Shown here in pieces: positions 23,769 to 33,263 of a DNA stretch of 64,000 bases (position 1 is its first letter; every line of letters begins with the position of its first letter). The stretch lies in the NCBI RefSeq assembly GCF_000392615.1, contig NZ_KB933398.1:2494966-2558965 (forward strand), written 5' to 3'. Position numbers and translations under genes: made by a program. Origin of the DNA: Lysinibacillus sphaericus OT4b.31. Its GTDB lineage: Bacteria > Bacillota > Bacilli > Bacillales_A > Planococcaceae. The notes beneath the pieces were generated by a model. The model searched no databases. It was not told the DNA's origin and worked only from the letters and a program-made list of their open reading frames with translations.

Positions 23769-24872
23769 ATGCGAAAAAAGATGCTCATAATCGGCGCGGC
23801 AAGTCTGCTATTAACAGGCTGTGGCGATCAATCGGTTGCTGAAATGTTTAAATCGGAAAAGGCACAAGTAAAAACGGAAAAGTCTGTGAGTAATTCAGAA
23901 CAAAAGATTGTACCAGAGGTAAAAGTCGTTGGGGAGAACGGTATCGGTGCAGGTATTATTGTGAAACAGGAGCCGAATATGCTCTATATTGTGACGAATG
24001 GTGCACTTGTTGCTTCGAAGCCTACTGCACTCGTACAACTTAGTAACGATAAAACAGTTGCTGCTGATGTTTACTATATGTCTACTGCTTATAATATCGC
24101 GATTTTACAAGTTAAGTACAAAGCTTCAGTAAATGTGCCAGTTGTCTATAGTGGTGAATTAAATAAGCTGGCTGTTTATGTGGACGGCTTACCACACACC
24201 ATCAATAAATATAGCGATAGAGTAGCTGCCTATTATGTAGATGCGGATGAAGAATTGCCACTCGGAAGCCCAGTAATGGCAGCAGAGAATGGTGAAATCG
24301 TGGGCATTTATTTTAATCGACGGCACAACGGCGCTTCACAACCATACATACTGCCATTTAAAGATATTGCACAGTTATTAGATGAATGGATTGCAGAGGG
24401 GATGAAAACAAAGGATCGCTTATCACAATCCAAAAACTTGTACCCTTATATTGAAGAAGGGGATAAAGAGGGCGTCAAACAAGCGGTAGAAAAGTACGGT
24501 AAAAATGTTTTTGCTTACAATGCCGATGAAGTGAAAATTTTTATTGATACTTTTCATGAACATTTAAAAGCTGCCGTCACAATCAATGATGCCAGTGTGA
24601 TGAAAAAAGTAACGGGTGCAGATGATTTACAAAGTACTATGGATAGCATGGTAGCTTACTACGCATCAAAAAATGCAAAAATCCACTTTTCAAATACAAA
24701 TATTAAAAGTATTGACATGGTAGGACAAAATATTGTGGTACGAGCAAAAACAGAGTACGTGCTGACAAATTCAGCGGGGCAGGAGGCACTTGCCAACTCC
24801 CTGATGAAATATGAAATTTTCAAAAATGAACAGGGCGAATATAAGCTTATTCGTCTTACTGCTGAGGAGTGA
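23769..24872 (+). CDS. Lipoprotein with degenerate HtrA-like protease domain
   Basis: The 367-residue product starts MRKKMLIIGAASLLLTGCGD, with lipobox LTGC (Cys18). Residues about 55-200 follow the trypsin/HtrA layout, but at the three catalytic places the residues differ: IVTNGALV where HtrA has TNxHV, YNIAILQV where it has DLAVL, and LPLGSPVMA where it has GNSGGP. It therefore should not be a protease. The C-terminus (about 260-367) is a small alpha+beta domain of NTF2-like appearance (VVRAKTEYVLTNSAG). The gene ends 8 bases before recQ, so the two may be cotranscribed. It probably acts outside the membrane as a binding or scaffold protein. Confidence 0.8.
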   Translation: MRKKMLIIGAASLLLTGCGDQSVAEMFKSEKAQVKTEKSVSNSEQKIVPEVKVVGENGIGAGIIVKQEPNMLYIVTNGALVASKPTALVQLSNDKTVAADVYYMSTAYNIAILQVKYKASVNVPVVYSGELNKLAVYVDGLPHTINKYSDRVAAYYVDADEELPLGSPVMAAENGEIVGIYFNRRHNGASQPYILPFKDIAQLLDEWIAEGMKTKDRLSQSKNLYPYIEEGDKEGVKQAVEKYGKNVFAYNADEVKIFIDTFHEHLKAAVTINDASVMKKVTGADDLQSTMDSMVAYYASKNAKIHFSNTNIKSIDMVGQNIVVRAKTEYVLTNSAGQEALANSLMKYEIFKNEQGEYKLIRLTAEE

Positions 24873-24880
24873 GGTATAGA

Positions 24881-26641
24881 ATGGAGCAAGCAAGACAAAT
24901 GTTACAACACCACTTTGGCTACGATTCATTTCGCATAGGACAGGCACAAATTATAGAGCAGGCCTTAAGTGGGCAGTCAAGTCTTTGCGTGATGCCAACG
25001 GGCGGTGGGAAATCCATTTGCTATCAAATTCCTGCACTGATGTCAGAGGGGATTACAATTGTCATTTCACCGCTAATTTCACTTATGCAAGATCAGGTAG
25101 AATCGTTACGTGCAGCAAATATACCTGCTGCTTACATCAATAGTACGTTAACAGCTCAGGAAGTAGATGAAACGATGCAGTTAGCGAGTGCAGGTTATTT
25201 AAAGTTGCTCTATATTGCCCCAGAGCGACTAGAAAGTACATCGTTTTTACAAGCACTATCTCATTTTAATGTCCCTTTAGTTGCCGTTGATGAGGCGCAT
25301 TGTATATCCCAGTGGGGCCATGATTTCCGACCAAGCTATCGTGCCATTCAAAAGTTATTTACATTGTGGTCTCACAAGCCGACTGTTTTAGCACTTACTG
25401 CGACTGCAACACCCGCTGTGTGCGAAGATATTCGACAATTATTAGATATTGACGAGCAAGCGACAGTCATTACCGGCTTTGCACGTGAAAATCTGTCTTT
25501 TTCAGTGTTAATTGGTGAAAACAAAGAACGTTTTATAAAAAATTATATTGAAAAAAACAATAATGAAGTGGGCATTATTTATGCGGCGACTAGGAAAGCG
25601 GTAGACGGGTTGTATGAGGTGTTATCTCGCTCTGGTGTATCTGTTGCTAAATATCATGCAGGGTTATCTGAGGACATGCGTATGTCTGAGCAAGAACGCT
25701 TTTTGAAGGATGAAGCCCGCATCATGGTGGCAACCAATGCATTTGGTATGGGAATTGATAAGAGTAATGTCCGTTTTGTTATTCATTATCAAATGCCACG
25801 TAATATGGAGAGTTATTATCAGGAAGCGGGTCGTGCAGGTCGTGACGGTTTGCCAAGTGCTTGTATTCTGCTTTATGCATCTGGAGATGTCCAGACACAA
25901 CGTTTTTTAATCGAGCAAACACAAGATGAAACTCGAATTGCCCAAGAGTTAGCAAAGCTTCAAACCATGGTGGATTATTGTCACACAGAAGGTTGTTTGC
26001 AAAATGCCATTTTAACTTATTTTGGTGAGGTAGCAGGTGAGCCGTGTGAACGGTGCAGTAATTGTAATGATGGACGTGAAGTGAAGGATGTAACGCTAGA
26101 GGCGCAAAAGGTATTAGCCTGTGTTGTGCGCATGGGACAGAAATTTGGTAAAACGATGGTGGCGCAAGTTTTAATTGGCTCAAAAAACCAAAAAGTCTTG
26201 GAATTTGGTTTTACCAGACTGTCGACATATGGCATCTTAAAAGGTCATTCTTCCAAGGAAGTATCGAACTTTATTGAGTTTTTAATTGCGGAGGGGTTAC
26301 TTGCCGTCAAGCATGGCACGTTTCCGACGATTTATGTTTCTGAAGAAGGCAAAGCAGTGCTGCTTGGCGAACACCAAGTAATGCGAAAAGAAGCCGTCAC
26401 TGTACGTAAGCTTGCAGAGAATGATCCATTGTTTGAGCATTTACGACTGTTGAGAAAAGAAATTGCTGATGAGGAAAGTGTGCCACCGTTTGTTGTATTC
26501 TCTGATAAGACATTGCGTGAGTTATGTGATAAAAAACCTACAGCGCTAGAAGGACTTCGAAACGTCAGTGGTATTGGGGAAGTGAAATTTGAGAAATATG
26601 GCAAACGTTTCTTCGATGCATTACAAGCTTTTACGGAGTAA
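24881..26641 (+). CDS. recQ: ATP-dependent DNA helicase RecQ
   Basis: ATG 24881 is chosen since GAGG lies about 6 bases ahead; an in-frame GTG 12 bases earlier has a poorer site. The 586-residue protein has Walker A MPTGGGKSICYQIPA, DEAHCISQWGHDFRPSY (motif II), SAT-like LALTATATP, helicase motif VI QEAGRAGRDG, a RecQ zinc site (EPCERCSNCNDG), the RQC winged helix (about 400-500) and a C-terminal HRDC domain ending GEVKFEKYGKRFFDAL. Length fits short Bacillus RecQ. It unwinds recombination and stalled-fork intermediates. It follows the lipoprotein gene closely. Confidence 0.96.
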   Translation: MEQARQMLQHHFGYDSFRIGQAQIIEQALSGQSSLCVMPTGGGKSICYQIPALMSEGITIVISPLISLMQDQVESLRAANIPAAYINSTLTAQEVDETMQLASAGYLKLLYIAPERLESTSFLQALSHFNVPLVAVDEAHCISQWGHDFRPSYRAIQKLFTLWSHKPTVLALTATATPAVCEDIRQLLDIDEQATVITGFARENLSFSVLIGENKERFIKNYIEKNNNEVGIIYAATRKAVDGLYEVLSRSGVSVAKYHAGLSEDMRMSEQERFLKDEARIMVATNAFGMGIDKSNVRFVIHYQMPRNMESYYQEAGRAGRDGLPSACILLYASGDVQTQRFLIEQTQDETRIAQELAKLQTMVDYCHTEGCLQNAILTYFGEVAGEPCERCSNCNDGREVKDVTLEAQKVLACVVRMGQKFGKTMVAQVLIGSKNQKVLEFGFTRLSTYGILKGHSSKEVSNFIEFLIAEGLLAVKHGTFPTIYVSEEGKAVLLGEHQVMRKEAVTVRKLAENDPLFEHLRLLRKEIADEESVPPFVVFSDKTLRELCDKKPTALEGLRNVSGIGEVKFEKYGKRFFDALQAFTE

Positions 26642-26727
26642 AGGGATGAATGCGCTTATTTACAAGCCAAGCAACTTCAAGAATATCCAAATGGTTTGAC
26701 ATTATAAATATAAACATGAAACAGACT

Positions 26728-26774
26728 AGAAGCTGGTGTCTCAATTTTTTTTGGAGACAGCCAGCTTCTTTCTG
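26728..26774 (+). terminator. Terminator after recQ
   Basis: AGAAGCTGG-TGTCTC pairs with GAGACA-(G)-CCAGCTTCT, one bulged G, followed by TTCTG. The loop holds a T-run. Confidence 0.85.
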
Positions 26775-26961
26775 TATAGATGAAAATTTTCACTTAAATT
26801 TATTTTTCAACTGGAACGTCGACTACGAGCTGTGGAGCTGTTTTTTACCTGTTGATGACACAAGCCGCCTTGATAACAAATCATAGAATCGATATCAAAG
26901 TTCAAGAATTTTTGCAACTTTTTGTGTTTTCTAAAGCTAGGTGAGTGGGTCTTAGGACAAA

Positions 26962-26992
26962 TAAAAAGAATCCATTGTGAAAAATGGATTCT
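26962..26992 (-). terminator. Terminator of msrA
   Basis: GAATCCATT pairs with AATGGATTC; on the - strand it is followed by TTTTTAT. Confidence 0.85.
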
Positions 26993-27051
26993 CATTCAGT
27001 AGATGGCAGGCTGGGTTTTATCAATGATGGGAATGTACGGCACACTTGGCT

Positions 27052-27573
27052 TTATTTCTCCCAATGTTGCGCGATAAATGTATCACGTCCTGAGACAGTA
27101 CGATCTTGCTGATAATGTTCGGGTTCTTTTTTATAGTAATCCTGATGGTAATCTTCCGCTGGATAGAAGTGTTGGGCATCACGAATAATGGTTACAATAG
27201 GCTTATCAAAGCGACCACTTGTAGCAAGCTTTTCCTTCGATGCTTCCGCCATATGCTTTTGTTCTTCCGTATAGGTAAAAATGGCTGTTGCATAAGAAGC
27301 ACCACGGTCATGGAATTGACCATATGCATCGGTTGGATCAATTTGCATCCAGTAGATATCCAACAGTTGTTCATAGCTAAAAATGGCTGAATCGAATTCA
27401 ATTTCAACCACTTCTAAATGGCCAGATGTGCCTTTTTTTACATCTTCATAGGTTGGGTTTTCTACATGACCACCCATATAGCCAGAAGTGACTTTATGTA
27501 TACCATCCCACTCAACGAACGGCTTTACCATACACCAAAAACAACCACCTGCAAATGTAGCTTTTTCAATCAT
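27052..27573 (-). CDS. msrA: Peptide methionine (S)-S-oxide reductase MsrA
   Basis: The start is placed at the fourth codon of the longest frame: AGAGAGG ends 9 bases before this ATG but touches the first one. The 173-residue product has the catalytic GGCFWC motif at its start ([15 protein letters not shown]), GYMGG, and the EVVEIEFD strand; the C-terminal [12 protein letters not shown] is typical. MsrA repairs oxidised methionine in proteins, using thioredoxin. It is monocistronic, without the fused or adjacent MsrB found in many Bacillus relatives. Confidence 0.96.
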   Translation of the reverse strand: MIEKATFAGGCFWCMVKPFVEWDGIHKVTSGYMGGHVENPTYEDVKKGTSGHLEVVEIEFDSAIFSYEQLLDIYWMQIDPTDAYGQFHDRGASYATAIFTYTEEQKHMAEASKEKLATSGRFDKPIVTIIRDAQHFYPAEDYHQDYYKKEPEHYQQDRTVSGRDTFIAQHWEK

Positions 27574-27745
27574 TACACTCATCCTCTCTTTCGTGAAAAT
27601 AGTATAGCATTATTTTGCTCATTACTGGTAAATTAGGTGTAGAATAACGGGTAGATAGGTTTTACGAGGTTAGAAGTATAAAAAATGAAACTTTACGTAC
27701 TTTCAATCGTTACATTACTATAAAAAATAGAGGAGTCATGGAGTT

Positions 27746-28696
27746 ATGGAAGAAGAAGAATATACAAGACGCTCGCAACGTCCAAAAAAACGCCGGTTAC
27801 GGAAAGGGCGAGCAATTTTTACTTGCTTAGTGCTTTGTGTCATTGTAATAGCTGTTTATTCGGTCATGCAATATCGAAGCGGTTTACAATTAGCATCGGA
27901 TACCAAAGTGCTGCAGGAGGATTTTACCGGTGATCAAGTGCAGGGCGATATTGAAAACTATTTGTTATTAGGTGTGGATACACGCGGTGAAGAAAAATCA
28001 CGCACGGATACAATGATGGTATTGTCTTGGAATAAATCATCTAATGATGTGAAGCTTGTGTCGTTTATGCGTGATATTTATGCAGATATACCTGGCTATC
28101 AGTCCTATAAATTAAACACAGCCTACTATTTAGATGGTGTCCAACTGTTAAAGGACACCATTAGCAATATGTTTGGATTACCCATTCATCATTATGCACT
28201 GGTGGATTTTAAAAATTTTGAATCACTCGTTGATATTTTAGCACCAGATGGTATTGAAATGGATGTAGAAAAGGATATGTCTGAAAAAATTGGCGTTACG
28301 CTTACGCAGGGTGTGCACCAATTAAATGGCAAGGAATTACTCGGTTATGCGCGATTCCGCCAAGATGCCGAAGGAGACTTCGGACGAGTAGCACGTCAGC
28401 AGAAAGTAATTGAAGCATTGAAAAATGAAATATTAGCACCTCAAAACCTCCTGCACTTGCCGAAATTCGTTGGTGCTGCACAGGGCTATATAACAACAGA
28501 TTATTCATCAGCTGGTGAAATTCAGCAAGTACTAAAGATGGTATCGAAAGGGAAAGTATCGATTGAGAAAGCAACAGTGCCGATTGAAGGTAGCTATGAT
28601 TTCCAAAACTTTAGCCACGCTGGCTCTGCGATTGTAATAGATGAAGAAAAAAACAAAGAATTTTTACGTGAATTTTTAGGCATTTCTTTAGAGTGA
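27746..28696 (+). CDS. LytR-CpsA-Psr (LCP) family cell-wall polymer ligase
   Basis: The 316-residue protein follows AGAGGAGTCATGGAGTT. A basic cytosolic start (RRSQRPKKRRLRKGR) precedes one transmembrane helix (about 25-45) and an extracellular LCP domain (about 70-300): LLLGVDTRGEEKSRTDTMM, FMRDIYADIPG with the conserved Arg/Asp, and GYARFRQDAEGDFGRVARQQ. These residues hold pyrophosphate and Mg. The family attaches wall teichoic acid or similar polymers to peptidoglycan (TagT/U/V). Which polymer is not visible here. Confidence 0.94.
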   Translation: MEEEEYTRRSQRPKKRRLRKGRAIFTCLVLCVIVIAVYSVMQYRSGLQLASDTKVLQEDFTGDQVQGDIENYLLLGVDTRGEEKSRTDTMMVLSWNKSSNDVKLVSFMRDIYADIPGYQSYKLNTAYYLDGVQLLKDTISNMFGLPIHHYALVDFKNFESLVDILAPDGIEMDVEKDMSEKIGVTLTQGVHQLNGKELLGYARFRQDAEGDFGRVARQQKVIEALKNEILAPQNLLHLPKFVGAAQGYITTDYSSAGEIQQVLKMVSKGKVSIEKATVPIEGSYDFQNFSHAGSAIVIDEEKNKEFLREFLGISLE

Positions 28697-28760
28697 TTTT
28701 TCGCAAAAGCCAACATTATCCTGTAATATAAAGGGAGAGCAATTGGATTGGGGTGAGTAT

Positions 28761-29960
28761 ATGGAAAAAGAAAGACCAAAAGAGCGGTCAAATTTGTTTT
28801 CGACGAAATTTATTCGCTTTCTAGGTGGTAAAAACTTATTATTTACGCTGTTTATTTTATTATTACTCGCATGTGTTATTTTCATGTTTGATAAAGTTTC
28901 CTTTATATTTACCCCGCTTCAAGTATTATTTGAAGTAGTTATCTTACCAGGGGTACTAGCAGTCATCGCATACTATTTATTGCGTCCATTACTCGCCATT
29001 TTAGAAAACTGGCGGATTCCAAGAATTTGGGGCATCTTAATTTTATATATTGGTGTTCTAGGCGTGCTTACTTTACTTGTCGTGCTTGTCTATCCATTTT
29101 TGCGTGAACAATTCACCAATTTAGCCCAGGAATTCCCCGTGTATTTTATGGCACTAACGCAAAAAATTGTGGATTATCTGAATAATTCACGTATTAATGA
29201 GTACCTAGATAACATTAACTTTAACTATGAACAAGTTGTTACGAATTTTACAACAGATATAGTCGAAACAGTGAAAGACACTGCGGCCAATTTAGCACAA
29301 GGTGTCGCTACAGGCATTACCGGCTTTTTATCTACATTAACAGGGATTATTCTATCACTTGTAACGGTACCATTTATTTTATTCTACCTATTAAAGGATG
29401 GCGAAAACTTACCGAAGTTTGTCATTAAGATTTGCCCTCCACGTATGCGTAAAGGTTTACATGAGGTTTTGCACGATATGGACAAACAAATTAGTTCGTA
29501 CATACAGGGTCAAATTTTAGTATCCATGTGCATCGGAGCAATGGTAACGATTGGTTTCTTGATCATCGGTATGAAGTACGCGTTGTTACTTGGCTTCCTT
29601 GCGATGATTACGAGTGTAGTGCCATACCTAGGGCCCGTTATTGCGATCACGCCCGCAGCGATCATTGCGCTTGTGACATCACCATTCATGCTTATCAAAC
29701 TCGCGATAGTATGGACAGTTGTTCAGCTAATTGAAGGTAAATTTATTTCTCCGCAAATTATGGGGAAATCGCTGAGTATCCATCCTATTTCCATTATTTT
29801 TGTCTTGTTAACAGCAGGTTCCTTATTCGGCGTGCCGGGTGTCATCTTAGGGATTCCAGGCTACGCAATCTTAAAAGTATTTGTCAGTCATATGTTTAGA
29901 CTATTTAAACAGCGTTACAACCGCTATGAGGACGAGACACATAAAAAATACGATGTGTGA
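28761..29960 (+). CDS. AI-2E family transporter (UPF0118)
   Basis: ATG 28761 is preferred because GGGGTGAG ends just 3 bases ahead, in register with the 16S tail; TTG 28743 with GGGAG is an alternative adding six residues. The 399-residue product has paired N-terminal helices, a soluble helical section (about 130-190), and the family signature near the end: VPFILFYLLKDGENLPKFV, LLGFLAMITSVVPYLGPVI and FISPQIMGKSLSIHP. Family members include TqsA and Na+/H+ antiporters of the YtvI/YrrI type. A perfect terminator follows. Confidence 0.92.
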   Translation: MEKERPKERSNLFSTKFIRFLGGKNLLFTLFILLLLACVIFMFDKVSFIFTPLQVLFEVVILPGVLAVIAYYLLRPLLAILENWRIPRIWGILILYIGVLGVLTLLVVLVYPFLREQFTNLAQEFPVYFMALTQKIVDYLNNSRINEYLDNINFNYEQVVTNFTTDIVETVKDTAANLAQGVATGITGFLSTLTGIILSLVTVPFILFYLLKDGENLPKFVIKICPPRMRKGLHEVLHDMDKQISSYIQGQILVSMCIGAMVTIGFLIIGMKYALLLGFLAMITSVVPYLGPVIAITPAAIIALVTSPFMLIKLAIVWTVVQLIEGKFISPQIMGKSLSIHPISIIFVLLTAGSLFGVPGVILGIPGYAILKVFVSHMFRLFKQRYNRYEDETHKKYDV

Positions 29961-29963
29961 GTT

Positions 29964-29998
29964 AAAACAGCTGCTACGGCTTGTAGCAGCTGTTTTTA
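29964..29998 (+). terminator. Terminator after the AI-2E family gene
   Basis: AAACAGCTGCTAC pairs with GTAGCAGCTGTTT, loop GGCTT, followed by TTA. Confidence 0.95.
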
Positions 29999-30046
29999 TT
30001 GGATAAAGAAAAATAGCAATCATCACATTATTTCCTGTTGACCGTC

Positions 30047-30097
30047 AACAGTAAAACCCTTCCAATACGCAGCATGTTGGAAGGGTTTTACTGTTTT
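30047..30097. terminator. Bidirectional terminator between convergent genes
   Basis: A perfect 19-bp stem (30047-30065 with 30077-30095) has A and T runs at its base, so it works for both directions. It overlaps the palindrome CTGTTGACCGTCAACAG at 30035-30051. Confidence 0.92.
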
Positions 30098-30107
30098 TAA
30101 AGGATGC

Positions 30108-30827
30108 TTAATGAGCGGGTTTATTGTTAGCAATCATTGCACTTTCTAATGTACCGCCATGATAACAATAGTAGGTCTCTACATCCATCTCTTTAAGCAG
30201 TTTTAGCGATTGTTGTGCTGTTGCTATATCTAAACAAAAATGTGGATTTGCTACTGCCAACTCATTATTTTCTACGATGGCTGCATCACCAGTAATGATA
30301 GATTTTAATGCAGGAATATAGAGAGAGATATGTCCAGATGTATGCCCGGGCGTTGAAATAACTACACATTCATTGTTCACAATAAAATCACCATTGTTTA
30401 CTACCTGGTCCACTTGCACATGTTTTAAATGTGTTAGTTGTTTGATAAATTCTTTTCCAAATGCCTGTTGACTAACTGGTAATTCTTCTAACATTTGCTC
30501 GGCTTGTATTAATCTTTCGGATTTAGTCGTTCCTTCAAGGGCATCTTTTTCAATTGCACTTGTAATAATGTGAAGGTGAGGATACTTCACTTTGAAATCA
30601 AATAACGAACCGATGTGATCATCATCATAATGTGTAACGATAATGTTTTTAAGCGTATTCAGGCTATAGCCTAGTTGAATGATTTGTTGTTCAATCATTG
30701 GCATAAACTGTGGATATCCAGTATCAACTAATGTTAAATCATTATCACATACAATCAACGTAGGATATATGTAATGCGTCTCGTTATTGTATGGATAGGC
30801 TATTTTTAATTCTTCTATTTTCAACAT
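30108..30827 (-). CDS. MBL-fold metallo-hydrolase
   Basis: ATG at 30827 follows GGAGGAAAAAAT; the longer frame lacks a site. The 239-residue product has the metallo-beta-lactamase fold motifs: LVDTGYP, the metal site VTHYDDDHIGSL (H-x-D-x-D-H variant), ISTPGHTSGHISLYI and GDAAI. These are typical of the glyoxalase-II-like or quorum-quenching-type group. The substrate cannot be told. It converges with the AI-2E family gene across a shared terminator. Confidence 0.88.
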   Translation of the reverse strand: MLKIEELKIAYPYNNETHYIYPTLIVCDNDLTLVDTGYPQFMPMIEQQIIQLGYSLNTLKNIIVTHYDDDHIGSLFDFKVKYPHLHIITSAIEKDALEGTTKSERLIQAEQMLEELPVSQQAFGKEFIKQLTHLKHVQVDQVVNNGDFIVNNECVVISTPGHTSGHISLYIPALKSIITGDAAIVENNELAVANPHFCLDIATAQQSLKLLKEMDVETYYCYHGGTLESAMIANNKPAH

Positions 30828-30944
30828 ATTTTTTCCTCCATCCTGACCGATTGATGATGATATGCAAGTTGAATAGCATCGTGCCAAATGATACGTTGAG
30901 TATAGACGTACCTAGTAATATTTCCTAGTTACCGATGATACTAT

Positions 30945-30992
30945 AAAAAAGGGTCTGTTCAACAGTCGACAAATCGACAATTGGACAGACCC
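30945..30992 (-). terminator. Terminator of the aminotransferase gene
   Basis: On the - strand GGGTCTGTCC pairs with GAACAGACCC and is followed by six T; an inner GTCGA/TCGAC stem extends it. Confidence 0.85.
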
Positions 30993-31013
30993 GATGTTTT
31001 AGTAGTATTAACG

Positions 31014-32189
31014 TTATCGTTGAAGCTGTAATTGTACTTGTGCTAAACGATCTATTGCTTCTTGAAGTACTTCTTTCGGTTGTACCAAAGCTAAACGTAA
31101 ATAGCCTTGTCCAGCAGTTCCGAATACCGTCCCAGGCACTGTGACAACGCCTACTTGCTCAATTAGTTTGAATGCAAGGTCTGTACAATCAACATCGTAT
31201 GGATATTTTGCCCAGACAAACATTCCGCCATTCGAAGGGGCCGCATCCCAACCCAGGTCACGTAAGCCGTTCATCAAAGTTTTATGACGCTCAGAGAATG
31301 TTGCGCGCAGGCTTGCTGTGATGTCCTCTGCATGATCTAACGCGACTACTGCAGCGTCTTGAATCGGTTCAAAGATACCGAAATCTAAATTTGATTTAAG
31401 TTGCTTTAAAATTGCAATCATCTCAGCGTTCCCTGCGATATAGGCAATACGTGTCCCTGCTAAACTAAAGCTTTTTGATAGTGAGTTAATTTCCATGCCG
31501 ACCTCTTTTGCTCCAGGGGCTGAAAGGAAACTAATTGGTCCTTCGCCTGTAAAGTAAAATTCTGAATAAGCAGCATCATGTAATACAATGACGTTATATT
31601 TTTTCGCAAAGGCAATCACTTTTGCAAAATAATCTAAAGAGGGCATTGCAGGGACTGGATTACCAGGTAAATTTAAAATAAGTAGCTTGGCCTTTTGCGC
31701 AATTTCTTCAGGCACAGCATCTAAATCTGGTAAAAAGTCATTGTCAGCTGTTTGTGGCATGTAATAAGGTGTAGCGCCTGCTAGATGGATTCCGGCATCG
31801 TAGGCAACGTAAGCTGGATTTGTGGATAGCACGATGTCTCCAGGGTCACAAAAAGCAATCGGTAAATGGACCAAGCCTTCTTGTGAGCCAACCGTTTGGA
31901 TGATTTCACAAGTCGGATCTAAATCCACATTGTTACGTCTTTTGTAATACCGGCTAACAGCTTCATAAAAACGTTGTGTGCCAGTTAATGTGTAACCATA
32001 TGATTCAGCTAGATTCGCTCTAAATGATAAATGTTCGCGAATTCTTTCATGTGGTGGAAGGTCAGGGCTCCCTAAACTTAAATCAATCATAGTCATGCCT
32101 TTTGCTTGTTGTTGTTTTGCGAAGTTTTTTAAGTCTCCAAAAATAGCCGGAGTAAATAATGTCATTTTTTTAGATGGTACGATTTTCAA
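31014..32189 (-). CDS. PLP-dependent class I/II aminotransferase
   Basis: TTG at 32189 is the start: AAGGAG lies 9 bases ahead, and the preceding frame to ATG 32234 has no site. The 391-residue product has the fold type I landmarks: SLGSPDLPPHERI, TVGSQEGL, NPAYVAYDAGI, LILNLPGNPVPA, LHDAAYSEFYF and the PLP lysine in NSLSKSFSLAGTRIAY, then the C-terminal Arg in YLRLALVQP. This group includes LL-diaminopimelate and YugH/PatA-like aminotransferases. No biosynthetic neighbour fixes the substrate. Confidence 0.92.
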   Translation of the reverse strand: MKIVPSKKMTLFTPAIFGDLKNFAKQQQAKGMTMIDLSLGSPDLPPHERIREHLSFRANLAESYGYTLTGTQRFYEAVSRYYKRRNNVDLDPTCEIIQTVGSQEGLVHLPIAFCDPGDIVLSTNPAYVAYDAGIHLAGATPYYMPQTADNDFLPDLDAVPEEIAQKAKLLILNLPGNPVPAMPSLDYFAKVIAFAKKYNVIVLHDAAYSEFYFTGEGPISFLSAPGAKEVGMEINSLSKSFSLAGTRIAYIAGNAEMIAILKQLKSNLDFGIFEPIQDAAVVALDHAEDITASLRATFSERHKTLMNGLRDLGWDAAPSNGGMFVWAKYPYDVDCTDLAFKLIEQVGVVTVPGTVFGTAGQGYLRLALVQPKEVLQEAIDRLAQVQLQLQR

Positions 32190-32405
32190 ACTAGTACACT
32201 CCTTATAGTTGTATAACAGAATAGTAGTACACATTTTATCATACTAAAGCGTATAAAGGGAAAGATATTCTGAAAAAAGAATATATTTTTGTAATGGAGA
32301 AGATGAGCGCTTAGGCTAGCGGAAATATTTTAGAACTCTTGGACCAAACTAAAGGAAATGAAGAAATTCTGTTATCATATTGCTAAGAGAAGGGGGAGTG
32401 GTTAC

Positions 32406-33218
32406 ATGAAAGTTTGTTCGTTAAGTGGACCTAGTGGAACAGGAAAAAGTACAAGCGCCCTTGTTTTTGCTCATAAAATAGGGAGTAAGGCCATTATTGA
32501 TGATGGTTTACTTATCGTAAATGGTCTCAAAGTAGCGGGCATATCCGCAAAATTTGAGAAAAATACAATAACAGCGGTCCGACGTGCCATTTTTTCCGAT
32601 GACGCACATTGTGAGGAAGTGAAAAAAGCACTCGGTACATATAACGTTCAATCGATTTTGCTAATTGGTACGTCCGATAAAATGACGAAAAGTATTGCCA
32701 AACGATTAGCGCTTGGGCCAATTACCATGTATTACTATGTAGAGGATGTCCGTTCACAAAAAGAAATCCAAAAAGCACGCTTTATTCGAGAAACACAGGG
32801 GAAACATGTAATGCCCATACCATATCGTCAAGTGGAGCAAAATTTCTTTAAACGATTGGTTCAAAAAGGGAAAGAGATTTTCTCCCCAAAACGCGAAAAG
32901 ATTGGTGAAACAACAATCGTTCGACCAGATTTTCAACAACAATATATCGCCATAGAAAAACAAGTGTATGTGCAACTAATCGATTATTGCTGTACACAAC
33001 AAGAAATTGTGCATAAAGTGGAACAAGTGCAATTTTTGCTGGGAGAGCAGGCTAAAGCTAACATTACGTTGCAACTAAAGCTGCCAATTAATTATGCATT
33101 ACCAGAGCGTCTGTATCATATGCAAGAAGCGGTGCAAGCATCTTTTTATCAGCATTTTGGCTATGAACTCGATGCCATTCATCTTCATATTAAGTCAGTG
33201 ATGTTAATGAGAAAGTAA
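32406..33218 (+). CDS. P-loop protein with Asp23-like C-terminal domain
   Basis: ATG 32406 follows AAGGGGGAGTGGTTAC. The 270-residue product begins MKVCSLSGPSGTGKSTSALV, a Walker A, then IIDDGLLIVNGLKVAG, SAKFEKNTITAVRRAIF and LLIGTSDKM. Residues about 165-270 look like the Asp23/Gls24 fold (TTIVRPDFQQQYIAIEKQVY). Similar two-part proteins occur across Firmicutes without assigned function. The DDG sequence suggests a nucleotide-linked switch rather than a transporter ATPase. It is divergent from the aminotransferase and converges with the enoyl-CoA hydratase gene. Confidence 0.7.
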   Translation: MKVCSLSGPSGTGKSTSALVFAHKIGSKAIIDDGLLIVNGLKVAGISAKFEKNTITAVRRAIFSDDAHCEEVKKALGTYNVQSILLIGTSDKMTKSIAKRLALGPITMYYYVEDVRSQKEIQKARFIRETQGKHVMPIPYRQVEQNFFKRLVQKGKEIFSPKREKIGETTIVRPDFQQQYIAIEKQVYVQLIDYCCTQQEIVHKVEQVQFLLGEQAKANITLQLKLPINYALPERLYHMQEAVQASFYQHFGYELDAIHLHIKSVMLMRK

Positions 33219-33263
33219 AAACAGGTACTCTATTTGCCAAAAGGCGAGAAGAGTACCTGTTTT
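33219..33263. terminator. Bidirectional terminator
   Basis: AAAACAGGTACTCT pairs with AGAGTACCTGTTTT, flanked by A and T runs, between two convergent genes. Confidence 0.92.

Larger units (their letters stand above)
26642..27051. other. Intergenic region between recQ and msrA
   Basis: It contains the recQ terminator and the msrA terminator described separately. A frame at 26650-26886 runs through the recQ terminator and is unlikely to be a gene. Confidence 0.6.

Noticed and set aside
26650..26886. 78-codon frame after recQ
   Set aside because: It runs through the recQ terminator and has no ribosome binding site.
30035..30051. Palindrome CTGTTGACCGTCAACAG as an operator
   Set aside because: It overlaps a bidirectional terminator between convergent genes, where no promoter is expected; it most likely only extends the terminator structure.
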